Origin: Opitutia bacterium
GTDB lineage: Bacteria > Verrucomicrobiota > Verrucomicrobiia > Opitutales > UBA953
Reading direction: 5' to 3'
Assembly: GCA_003569245.1 (NCBI GenBank)
Contig: BGOM01000024.1
Location: 120,471-184,470 of the forward strand
Length of the DNA stretch: 64,000 nucleotides
In this document: piece after piece, positions 56,182 through 64,000 of the stretch
Numbering within the stretch: the first letter of the stretch is position 1
Layout of the letters: the number at the start of each line of letters is the position of its first letter
The notes under the pieces: model-generated
What the model saw: only the letters and a program-made list of their open reading frames with translations
Told to the model about the DNA's origin: nothing
Database searches by the model: none
Program-made: the position numbers and the translations under genes

Positions 56182-56745
56182 TCACTTCAGGACCTCGACC
56201 TTGCTCACCGGCAGCTTGAGGCCGGCGGGCAAGCCGGGGAACAGCTTGGCGAAGACCTCGGGCTGCTTGGCGAAACCCGCGCCATCGAGGCAGAACCACT
56301 CAGTCGTGCCGACCGCGCGGACGCCGACCATGAAGCCCTCCGAGCGGAGGCGGTTCTTCTCGATCCGCATCACGATGACCAGGGGGACGAAGACGATCTC
56401 CTGGTCGCCGGCACGCACCGGGGCGGACGGCTCGCCGACGGTGAAGTCCTCGAAACGGTAACCGGCGAAGGCCTTGACGGAGGCGCGGACGGCTTCCTCG
56501 AACTTCTGGCGCGAGCCGGCCAGCGGGAAGATCGCCGGGTGCGTGTGCTTGATGAGCGGCTCGGGATCGCCGCGACCCATGGCCGCGTTCAGTTCCTTGA
56601 TGCGCGCGACGAGCGCCGCGGCATCGGCGGGGGCAAGGGGCGTGACCTTGGCCGCGATCGTGGCCGGCTTGGGCGTGGACGGCGCGGGGACGTCCGCGGC
56701 GAAGACGCACGCAGAACCGGCGAGGAGAGCGAGGAGACGGAGCAT
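56182..56745 (-). CDS. Secreted NTF2-like protein
   Basis: 187 residues with a signal peptide (about 1-16). The mature part has the cystatin-like NTF2 pattern: VARIKELNAAMGRGDPEPLIKHTHPAIF, QKFEEAVRASVKAFAGYRFEDFTVG and a core with IVMRIEKNRLRSEGFMVGVR. No catalytic residues are identified. It lies 2 bases after the TonB gene's stop, so the two may share a transcript. Confidence 0.65.
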   Translation of the reverse strand: MLRLLALLAGSACVFAADVPAPSTPKPATIAAKVTPLAPADAAALVARIKELNAAMGRGDPEPLIKHTHPAIFPLAGSRQKFEEAVRASVKAFAGYRFEDFTVGEPSAPVRAGDQEIVFVPLVIVMRIEKNRLRSEGFMVGVRAVGTTEWFCLDGAGFAKQPEVFAKLFPGLPAGLKLPVSKVEVLK

Positions 56746-56747
56746 GG

Positions 56748-57380
56748 TCAGCGAAGTTCGAAACGGTAGGTGGCGAGCGCCTCGGAGGACACCCGCACCT
56801 GCCCGCGGGTGGCGGGGGCGAAGCGCGAGGCGCGGGCGGCGGCGAGGGCGGCCTCGTCCAGGAGACGGCTGCCGGACGGGACGGCGAGTTCGACCGCGAC
56901 GATGGTCCCCGCCGGGTCGAGCCGGACGCGGACGGTGGCGACGCCTTCGGCCCCCGCGCGCCGCGCGCGCGTCGGGTAGGCCGGCTCGACGCGCTCCAGG
57001 AACGCAGGTGGCACGAACTCGACCGGCGTCGGCGCGGGACCCGGCGCGGCGACCACGGAGAGGGCCAGAGCCGAGGGCTTCGCGGCTTCGACCGCAGGAA
57101 GGAGGGCGGTCGCGACCCAGCGGTCGACGGGCGGGGCCGCGAAGATCGCCGGATCCGGCAAGGGCGGGAGGGCGCCGCCCCCGAGGCCGTCACCCAGCGG
57201 AACTTCTCCCGGCAAGGCGACCGGGGTCTCCGGTGTGAGCACGACCAGAAGCAGGCCTCCGTCGGGCGGACGAACCTCGCCCGGACCGACGATCGCGCCG
57301 GACCAGACCGCGGCCAGGGCGGCGAGGTGCGCGCCCGTGACGGCGGACCAGATCAGGAGATGGCGACGGCGCGAACGCAC
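56748..57380 (-). CDS. TonB family energy transducer
   Basis: 210 residues. An N-terminal membrane helix (about 8-28) is followed by a Pro-rich linker and a C-terminal TonB domain with VEPAYPTRARRAGAEGVATVRVRLDPAGTIV and a final TYRFELR strand. It is the class that couples inner-membrane proton force to outer-membrane receptors. ExbB/ExbD and receptor genes are not in the window. Confidence 0.85.
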   Translation of the reverse strand: MRSRRRHLLIWSAVTGAHLAALAAVWSGAIVGPGEVRPPDGGLLLVVLTPETPVALPGEVPLGDGLGGGALPPLPDPAIFAAPPVDRWVATALLPAVEAAKPSALALSVVAAPGPAPTPVEFVPPAFLERVEPAYPTRARRAGAEGVATVRVRLDPAGTIVAVELAVPSGSRLLDEAALAAARASRFAPATRGQVRVSSEALATYRFELR

Positions 57381-57426
57381 GGGGCAGGGTCGGCCGAGGC
57401 GGCGTTTCAGTCAAGAGCCGCCCGTG

Positions 57427-57909
57427 TCATTTGGCGAAGTCCGGCACGACGTACCAGAGCAGTTGCCAGGCGCCGCAAGGTCGGGCGCGGGTGGGTCGGG
57501 CCGTGCGCTCCAGGGCAAGGAGGCCGGCCTTGCGCAGCCGGATCCCGCCGGCAGGCAGCCCGAGCAAGGCCTCGGCGACCGCGACGAGGTGCGGGTTGTG
57601 GCCGACGACCAAGCGGTCGCGGCGGGTCTTCCCCAGCTGGGCGGCGGTCTTGAGCGGGTCGGCCTCCGGCTCCAAGCCGGGCAGGACCTTGAGCGGCAAG
57701 TGGCTGCCACCGAGCATGCGCAGCATCTGCGCGGTCCGGACGGCCCGCACGAGCGGGCTGTGCTCGATCGCCGGCACGGTCGCCAGCGGGACGCGGCCGA
57801 CCCCCTTCGCCAACTCCGCGACCTGCCGCTGCCCTTTCGGGGAAAGATCGCGCGTCGCGTCAGGCGTGCCATCCACGGCGTCGGCGTGGCGCAGGAGGTA
57901 GATCCGCAT
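57427..57909 (-). CDS. sixA: Phosphohistidine phosphatase SixA
   Basis: 160 residues. The RHG-type motif is MRIYLLRHADAVDG (His8), with a second conserved histidine in VVGHNPHLVAV. SixA removes phosphate from histidine, for example in phosphorelay proteins. It is a stand-alone gene between the TonB and carboxypeptidase genes. Confidence 0.88.
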   Translation of the reverse strand: MRIYLLRHADAVDGTPDATRDLSPKGQRQVAELAKGVGRVPLATVPAIEHSPLVRAVRTAQMLRMLGGSHLPLKVLPGLEPEADPLKTAAQLGKTRRDRLVVGHNPHLVAVAEALLGLPAGGIRLRKAGLLALERTARPTRARPCGAWQLLWYVVPDFAK

Positions 57910-57977
57910 GCGGCGAAAGTGCGGGCGACCTTGGTTTTTGCAAATCGGTCTTGCCCTCCGCGCCTGACGGCCGAGAA

Positions 57978-58964
57978 ATGCGGTCCGTGCGACGACTCGC
58001 CTGCGCCTTCCTCCTCGGCCTTTCGGCGCTAGGATGGTCGGCGACCGGGGGCTACAGCCGCGTCGGGATGACCCTCGACGGCTCCATCTGCGTGGACGCC
58101 GCGACCGGCGAAGTACTCTCGCAGGACCGACCGGATAGCCTGGGCCACCCGGCGAGCGTGACGAAGCTGATGACGATGCTGCTCGTGCTGGAGGATGTGC
58201 AGGCGGGCAAGACCACCTTGTCCAACCGGGTGACGGTGACGAAAGCGGCGGCCGGCGTCGGCGGCTCGCAGGTCTGGCTCGCGCCCGGGGAGTCCTTCCC
58301 GATCAGCGAGCTGCTCTACGCCCTGATGCTGCAATCGGCCAACGATGCCGCGGTCGCGCTCGCCGTCGACCGGGCGGAGACCGTCCCGGCCTTCGTCGCC
58401 CGCATGAACCGACGGGCGGCCGAACTGGGCATGTCCCGCACGCGTTTCGTGACGCCGAACGGGCTCACCACGGGGGCGGGGCCGCATGACACGACGACGG
58501 CCCGCGACCTCGCCAAGCTCTGCGTCGAGGTGTGCAAGCGCCCGGAGGCCCTGCGCTTCACGGGCACGCAGCAGCATGACTTCGCCCGCTTCCTCAAACC
58601 GGTCGCGATGGTGAACCACAACCACCTGCTGCCGACGTTCCCGGGCTGCGACGGGCTCAAGACCGGGTGGACCGTGGCGGGCAAGGCGTCCATGGCCACG
58701 ACGGCCACGGACGGACCCAGGCGCGTGATCGCGGTCGTCCTCGGGTGCGACAGCCCGCAAGGCGCCAAGGCCGCCCAACGCTTACGCGACCAATTGGCGG
58801 GCGAACTGATGAAGGATGGCCTCGGGAAACTGGCCACGAAAGAGCTGGCGAAGTCCAAGCTGGCGAAGCCCGCGCCGATGGCGGTGGCATCGCTGAAGAT
58901 GGCCCCCGCGATGAAGCCCGAACCTGGCTTCTGGGACTGGGTGGGGGATTTATTTAGTTTCTAA
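57978..58964 (+). CDS. D-alanyl-D-alanine carboxypeptidase (DacA/PBP5 type)
   Basis: 328 residues with a signal peptide (about 1-22). The penicillin-binding motifs are SVTK (Ser60, Lys63), SAN (120-122) and KTG (228-230). It trims the peptidoglycan pentapeptide. The C-terminus is Lys/Ala-rich with a final FWDWVGDLFSF that could anchor to the membrane. The start ATG 57978 has GAGAA just upstream. A TTG nine codons earlier is a weaker option. Confidence 0.92.
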   Translation: MRSVRRLACAFLLGLSALGWSATGGYSRVGMTLDGSICVDAATGEVLSQDRPDSLGHPASVTKLMTMLLVLEDVQAGKTTLSNRVTVTKAAAGVGGSQVWLAPGESFPISELLYALMLQSANDAAVALAVDRAETVPAFVARMNRRAAELGMSRTRFVTPNGLTTGAGPHDTTTARDLAKLCVEVCKRPEALRFTGTQQHDFARFLKPVAMVNHNHLLPTFPGCDGLKTGWTVAGKASMATTATDGPRRVIAVVLGCDSPQGAKAAQRLRDQLAGELMKDGLGKLATKELAKSKLAKPAPMAVASLKMAPAMKPEPGFWDWVGDLFSF

Positions 58965-58996
58965 CCCCTTGCCAAACATAGGGTAAGGGTGATTAG

Positions 58997-59010
58997 TGAA
59001 CATTTGTTCA
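58997..59010. promoter_or_regulatory. Putative LexA (SOS) box upstream of recA
   Basis: A perfect palindrome TGAACATTTGTTCA, of form GAAC-N4-GTTC, lies 59 bases upstream of the recA ATG. This is the Gram-positive-type LexA operator form. A candidate -35 TTGCCA is at 58969-58974 with only a weak -10 after it. The lexA gene is not in the window. Confidence 0.68.
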
Positions 59011-59068
59011 TTTTGCTTGCCTGCGGGCTCGGATTGGACACGTTCCTGCTCACCAACGCATCACGCCC

Positions 59069-60166
<1,098 letters not shown>

Positions 60167-60194
60167 GAGTTTCGTTGTTGGCTAGCCATAGCCC

Positions 60195-60224
60195 GGGCCG
60201 CACGCGAGTGCGGCCCGTTTCTTT
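60195..60224 (+). terminator. Rho-independent terminator of recA
   Basis: GGGCCGCAC-GCGA-GTGCGGCCC, a perfect 9-bp stem, runs into GTTTCTTT, 28 bases after the recA stop. Confidence 0.88.
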
Positions 60225-60238
60225 CCGGACCCCGCCGC

Positions 60239-61540
60239 TTAGCGGACTTCCTCGATCGCCAAGGTGGTCTCGGTCGGCGCGTAGGCCGCCTTGAGCGCGG
60301 CGACCAGCTTGGCGTGCTCGAGTTCGGAGGACTTCACGACCGCTTCCATGTCCTTCTTGGCCTCGGGGCTGCGGAAGAGCGTCTTGATCTGCCGGGTCTC
60401 GAAGGCCTGCTTCTCGCCGACGGCCTTCCAGATCTTATCGAAGGCCGGCTTGAGCGGACCTTGCGGGAACTCGGCGGCGAGATTCACCCCCGCCTCCAGC
60501 GCGGCGCGATCGAAGACCTTCGACTGCCCACCCCAGGTCACCTTGACCTGGGCGGCCTGCGCACCCTTCACCGTCAATGTCAGCCGGTTGAAGCGCTGAT
60601 GGAAGTCGGCCAAGGCCAGGCCCGCGGCGATCGTGCTGTCCTTGGCGACATCCCCGGCCTCGAAGACGCACGGGAGCCGATCGCTGATCAGCGTGAGCGC
60701 CCCACCCTGCCCCGGGACGACACGCTGGCCCGCGGAGCCCTGGGCCGTCCGGGCGGCGAGATCGACCTCGACCGCGCCGAGATTACCATCGAGGCCGAGG
60801 GCCTTGAGGTAGGCGGCGGCCATCATGACATGCCCGGCCCAGCCGGGGTGGACCCCATCGCCGCCCTCGAGCTTGAAGCTGTCGCCGTACTTGGCGCGTG
60901 TCTCGAAGCCCTTGGCGAGCATCGGCCAGTAGACATCGGCGAACGTCACCTGCTCGGACTCGGCCACCTCGATGTCAATGTTGCGGAACTGCAGGAGCGC
61001 CAGGTTCAGGGTCTCCCAGGTGCCGCGGGCTGACTTCACCCACGGCGGGACGGAGTGGATCGTGCCGGAGGAACCGAGCACGACGCGGGCGCCGGCCGCC
61101 TTGAAGGCCTGCACGACCTTGGTCTGGCTCTTGCGATAATCCTCGCCGATCGATTTCTCGAAAGGCACGTAGCGGAAATCGTTCATGCCGTAGCAGGTGG
61201 AGGCGATGGTCGGCCGGAAGCGCAGGACGTCGTTCTTCATGCGCCCGAAGAAGCCAGCCGCGGTCTCGCCGCTCCAACCGTATTGCCGGCATTCCACCTG
61301 GAGGTCGGGTCGGGCGGCGGCGAGGTAAGCCTCGAGCACGCGGCTGTACATCTTCTGCTCGGTGATGGAGTCGCCGCAGATCGCATAGCGGTCGCCCGTC
61401 TTGAGCAGCAAACCTTTCGGCTCGGGCGCGAGGTGGCCCACGTAATCGGCGGGGACGCCGGGCGGCAAGGGTTGCACCTCACGGGCGAGCAAGGTGCTGG
61501 CGAAAGTCAGGCCGACGAGCAGGAAGCGGGGGTATCGCAT
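60239..61540 (-). CDS. Secreted SGNH-hydrolase (GDSL) family protein
   Basis: 433 residues with a signal peptide (about 1-19). The blocks are GDSITEQKMYSRVLE (Ser58), YGWSGETAAGF, YGMNDF and DGVHPGWAGHVMMA. After the catalytic domain (to about residue 260) there is a second domain with LAEFPQGPLKPAFDKIW. A role in removing acyl groups from polysaccharide is possible. It has the same length as the SGNH protein at 47548 but a different layout. Confidence 0.85.
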   Translation of the reverse strand: MRYPRFLLVGLTFASTLLAREVQPLPPGVPADYVGHLAPEPKGLLLKTGDRYAICGDSITEQKMYSRVLEAYLAAARPDLQVECRQYGWSGETAAGFFGRMKNDVLRFRPTIASTCYGMNDFRYVPFEKSIGEDYRKSQTKVVQAFKAAGARVVLGSSGTIHSVPPWVKSARGTWETLNLALLQFRNIDIEVAESEQVTFADVYWPMLAKGFETRAKYGDSFKLEGGDGVHPGWAGHVMMAAAYLKALGLDGNLGAVEVDLAARTAQGSAGQRVVPGQGGALTLISDRLPCVFEAGDVAKDSTIAAGLALADFHQRFNRLTLTVKGAQAAQVKVTWGGQSKVFDRAALEAGVNLAAEFPQGPLKPAFDKIWKAVGEKQAFETRQIKTLFRSPEAKKDMEAVVKSSELEHAKLVAALKAAYAPTETTLAIEEVR

Positions 61541-61802
61541 GCGACTTTACTAGCCTCGAGCCGCCCTAAAATCACGCCCGTTCCACCCACCCGCTTGCTT
61601 TTTAATCCCAAGCCTGCTAAGTTGACTGTCCCCTGCAGTGTTCGATACCCGCGGCAGCCTCCCTTCCCTACGAACATAATATACGGGAGGTGCGACCCGA
61701 CCGGCCTCGTCCGAGCCGTGGCAACGTACCGCCCACCTAAATCCAGGATACAGTGGAGCTCCAATCGGAACCGGCACAGGTGGGGGACCTTTTTTGGTGA
61801 GG

Positions 61803-61858
61803 CAAAGAGTACTGAGGTGCGGAGTACGGAGTACAGAGTACAGAGTCGAGGGTAGCGT
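61803..61858. repeat. Degenerate 7-bp tandem repeat array (left, GAGTACR-type)
   Basis: Consecutive heptamers CGGAGTA, CGGAGTA, CAGAGTA, CAGAGTC are readable around 61820-61847 with looser copies on both sides. Period is 7 bases. Confidence 0.72.
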
Positions 61859-61977
61859 CATGTTTGAGTCGATGATGGAGTCGAGTGCTGAATCGATGTC
61901 TGGCCGCGCGGGGCCGAAGGATTCGACTCCAGCATCCCGTCCCACGCGCACCCCTAATCGACCCTAAACTCTATCTG

Positions 61978-62214
61978 TACGCAGCACTCCGTACTCAGTA
62001 CTAAAGCCAGCACTCTCTTCCGTACTCAGTACTCCGTAATCCGTACTCAGTAATCCGTGCTGAGCGCTGCATCTCCTTTATCGATTCAGCCCTCTGCACT
62101 CGATTCAGCACTCGATGCTGCACTCTTTTTCGTACTCCGTACTCTGCACTCCGTACTCGCTGCTGCACTCTCTTCCGCACTCGATTCAGCACTCCGTACT
62201 CCGTTCCGCCTCTC
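61978..62214. repeat. Degenerate 7-bp tandem repeat array (right, CCGTACT-type, opposite orientation)
   Basis: Many heptamers such as CCGTACT, CAGTACT, CCGTAAT, CCGTGCT and GCACTCG occur in phase, for example CCGTACT-CAGTACT-CCGTAAT-CCGTACT-CAGTAAT-CCGTGCT near 62020-62062. The sense is the reverse complement of the left array. Confidence 0.72.
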
Positions 62215-62218
62215 TCCC

Positions 62219-63535
62219 CTACCCCAGCTTCAAAGCCCCTTCCTCGCAGAGGCTGGGGTTGCCGAAGGTCTTCATGGGGTGGCCGAAGCCCTGGGCGATC
62301 GCCATGAGCAGGCGGTTATGCGGGGTCTTGTTGAACTTGAGCGCCCGGCCGGTCTTAAAGCCGAGCCCGCCGCCGATGAGCACCCACGGGATGTCCTCGT
62401 GCGTGTGGCTGTTGCCCTTGCCGAGCTCGTTGGTCCAGACGATCGTCGTGTTGTCGAGCATGTTGCCCTTGCCGTCCGGCTCCGGGGTCTCCTGCAGGCG
62501 CTTCGCGAGGAAGGCGATCTGCTCGGCGAACCAGGTATTGATCTTGGTGAGCTTCTCGACCGATCCCTTGTTGAGGTCGGGGTCGTGCGACAGCGCATGG
62601 TGCCCCTCCTCGATGCCGATCCATTTCATGCGGGCCCCGCCGACGGAGTTGGTGAACTGGAAGGTCGAGACGCGGGCGAGGTCGTTCTGGAAGGCACTGA
62701 TGAGGAGCTCGGTCTGCAGGCGCGTGACCTGCGGGATGCTGTCGTTATCCAGCGGCACGCCGGCTTCCGGCGGGTGCGGGACCTTCAGGGCGGACTGCGC
62801 CCGGCTTTCCTGCAGGCCACGCTCGAGTTCGCGCAAGGCCGTGGTGTGCTGGTCGAGCAGCCTGCGGTCACCCTTGTCCACGGCGGTGGCGACCTTGGTC
62901 AGATCGTCCTTCAGCCCATCGAGCACGGAACCCAGGTTCTCTCCTTCCTTCATCGAACCGTAGAGCTTGTCGAACAGCTCGTAGGGGCTCGAGATCGGGG
63001 CGACCGGCTGGTTCGCACCGGCGTAGCTCCAGCGGGTCCAGGGGTCGGCGCGATTGCCGACCGCGACCCCGATCTCCAGCGAGCCATGGCGGGTCTTGGT
63101 CGCGGCGTTGCCTTGCAAGTGGGTCCGGATCACCTGGTCGACGGACGGGCCGCTGGCCCACCCGGCGGGCGCGCCGCCGCCCCCCATGATATTACCGGGG
63201 AAGAGCTCGATGCCGGTCAGGAGGCAGCTCATGCCGCGCATGTGCGAGTCGCCATCGCCGCGCACGCGGTTGTTCACGCCCTTGAGCGTCAGCATCCGGC
63301 TCTTGAAAGGCTCGAACGGCTTGAGGATGGGCTTCAAGGTGAAGTTCACGCCTTCCTCGTCGGGCCAGAAAGCCGGCGGCACGACGCCGTTGGGCGAGAA
63401 GACAAAGATGACCCGCGAGCGCCGCCCGCCGGCCGGCTCGGCCGCGCCGAGGGTGGCGAGGCCCCCGAGGAGCGGGAGGGCGGCGGCCGAGAGGCCGAGG
63501 CGACGGAGGAAATCCCGACGATGTTGGAGTGTCAT
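62219..63535 (-). CDS. DUF1552 protein with Tat signal
   Basis: 438 residues. A twin-arginine signal (HRRDFLRRLGLSAAALPLLGG) precedes the DUF1552 domain: SRVIFVFSPNGVVPPAFWP, GVNNRVRGDGDSHMRGMSCLLTG, EEGHHALSHD and NTTIVWTNELGKGNSHTHEDIP. Such proteins often pair with DUF1587/1588/1592-type cytochrome genes, as here. The role of the pair is unknown. The start follows the upstream broken gene after only 4 bases. Confidence 0.9.
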   Translation of the reverse strand: MTLQHRRDFLRRLGLSAAALPLLGGLATLGAAEPAGGRRSRVIFVFSPNGVVPPAFWPDEEGVNFTLKPILKPFEPFKSRMLTLKGVNNRVRGDGDSHMRGMSCLLTGIELFPGNIMGGGGAPAGWASGPSVDQVIRTHLQGNAATKTRHGSLEIGVAVGNRADPWTRWSYAGANQPVAPISSPYELFDKLYGSMKEGENLGSVLDGLKDDLTKVATAVDKGDRRLLDQHTTALRELERGLQESRAQSALKVPHPPEAGVPLDNDSIPQVTRLQTELLISAFQNDLARVSTFQFTNSVGGARMKWIGIEEGHHALSHDPDLNKGSVEKLTKINTWFAEQIAFLAKRLQETPEPDGKGNMLDNTTIVWTNELGKGNSHTHEDIPWVLIGGGLGFKTGRALKFNKTPHNRLLMAIAQGFGHPMKTFGNPSLCEEGALKLG

Positions 63536-63539
63536 GATC

Positions 63540-64000
63540 TTAGCGGGCAGGAGGGGTGGCGGAGCCGGTCGGACGGAGGGCCGCGACGACGGCGACCTCG
63601 ACGGCCAGGTTCCGGATGTGGAAATGGTCCGCGCGGAACTGGTCGGTCAGCCGGCCGAGCGAAGTCGGCGCATAGGCGGCCGGGGGCTGCTTCACGAGCG
63701 ACTGGAAGAGGTTGCGGACGAACCCGGCCTGACCGGCCGCGCTCTCGGCCGCGTGCTTGGCCACGTCGCGGGCGCCGGTCAGCCTGATGACCTGCCCGTC
63801 GGCCGCGGGTGTGTACTCGGAAGTCGCGTCGACCGCTTGTTATTGTCGGTCACGCGGACGCGGCCGACGGCGTCGAAGCGCTCGAAGCTGAAGCCCAGCG
63901 GGTTGATGGTCACGTGGCAGGACTGGCAGGCGGGGCTTGGCGGTGAGCTCGGTCACCTTCTCCCGCATGGTGAAGGACGGGTCGAACTTGTCGTCCATGA
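63540..64000 (-). pseudogene. Planctomycete-type cytochrome (DUF1588/DUF1585), partial and frameshifted
   Basis: The 3' part of a gene that continues past the window edge. The C-terminal DUF1585-like end is clear (FVRNLFQSLVKQP and LGRLTDQFRADHFHIRNLAVE). Upstream, the DUF1588 region needs two one-base corrections: delete one base of GGGG at 63932-63935 to read CQSCHVTINPLGFSFERFDAVGR, and add one base near 63835 to read DNNKAVDATSEY. Both corrections restore the family sequence. Assembly errors are likeliest, decay is possible. The CxxCH resembles a heme site. Confidence 0.78.

Larger units (their letters stand above)
61541..62218. other. Intergenic region with heptanucleotide-repeat arrays and no recognised gene
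   Basis: A 678-base gap. It includes the promoter region of the SGNH gene (61541-61640), an unexplained block (61640-61800) with an AT-rich spot AACATAATATACGG, a heptamer array at 61803-61858 in one orientation, a core (61859-61977), and a second array at 61978-62214 in the opposite orientation. Open frames here are explained by the repeats. No RNA gene was identified. Confidence 0.5.

Noticed and set aside
61600..61680. tRNA-like segment with GTTCGATACC
   Set aside because: The bases beside the T-loop-like string do not pair (CAGTG against CCCGC) and no acceptor or anticodon arm can be drawn.
62057..62218. Open frame beginning in the heptamer array and running into the region opposite the DUF1552 gene
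   Set aside because: The peptide (Ser/Ala/Leu-rich, with repeated SALDSAL and VLRT strings) is a translation of the heptamer repeat and then an antisense frame.

Overview
The window is a very GC-rich, densely coded bacterial chromosome segment. It most likely comes from a Verrucomicrobiota bacterium, probably of an Opitutae-like lineage. The strongest lineage marker is the five-gene block at 25493-33010, which matches the Akkermansia muciniphila Amuc_1098-1102 pilus-associated locus in gene order and protein architecture. Supporting markers are a Gld-type ABC operon with a DUF4340 partner, and secreted DUF1080, ThuA, SGNH, DUF1552 and planctomycete-type cytochrome proteins. These assignments rest on motif reading without database searches.

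Left third (1-24400): the 3' end of ftsY, aroB, an N-formylglutamate amidohydrolase-like lipoprotein and a divergent phosphohexomutase. Next comes a co-directional run of Gld-type ABC transporter genes (ATPase, permease, GldG-like, DUF4340) ending in a large AsmA-like protein, then accB-accC-prmB. A minus-strand block follows (two GYF_2-like membrane paralogues, DUF2752, DRGH nuclease), then folE2 between a tRNA-Arg and a tRNA-Thr. An N-acetylhexosamine-kinase-like gene, a CvpA-like gene and a pair of unrecognised paralogues built from an internally duplicated module end at a clear terminator.

Middle (24400-44030): a PolA-type 5'-3' exonuclease, then the pilus-like operon on the minus strand. 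Its secretin gene is split by a one-base frameshift at a CCC-TGA site. A ZnuABC-like metal transporter diverges from it behind a Fur-family-like operator. Then come nfeD-floA-small membrane protein, a CII-like HTH regulator, peptide deformylase, a secreted unknown, HPr, and a pdhA-pdhB-pdhC operon with a terminator.

Right third (44030-64000): an SDR lacking the usual catalytic Tyr, then a minus-strand suite of secreted carbohydrate-related proteins (ThuA, DUF1080, tagatose/psicose-3-epimerase-like, SGNH). Upstream of these is an AlgI/AlgJ O-acetylation operon with a PD40 propeller protein and a small anchored protein. Then a LamG protein, a YdjM-like hydrolase, a GH16 enzyme, an NTF2-like protein, TonB, SixA, a DacA-type carboxypeptidase and recA with a GAAC-N4-GTTC SOS-type box. 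The window ends with another SGNH hydrolase, a 680-bp region of degenerate heptanucleotide repeats, a DUF1552 protein and a cytochrome-type gene that carries two single-base frameshifts at the window edge.

Three single-base indels, two of them in G/C homopolymers, suggest either an uncorrected assembly or real gene decay. They should be resolved before any biological reading of the broken genes.
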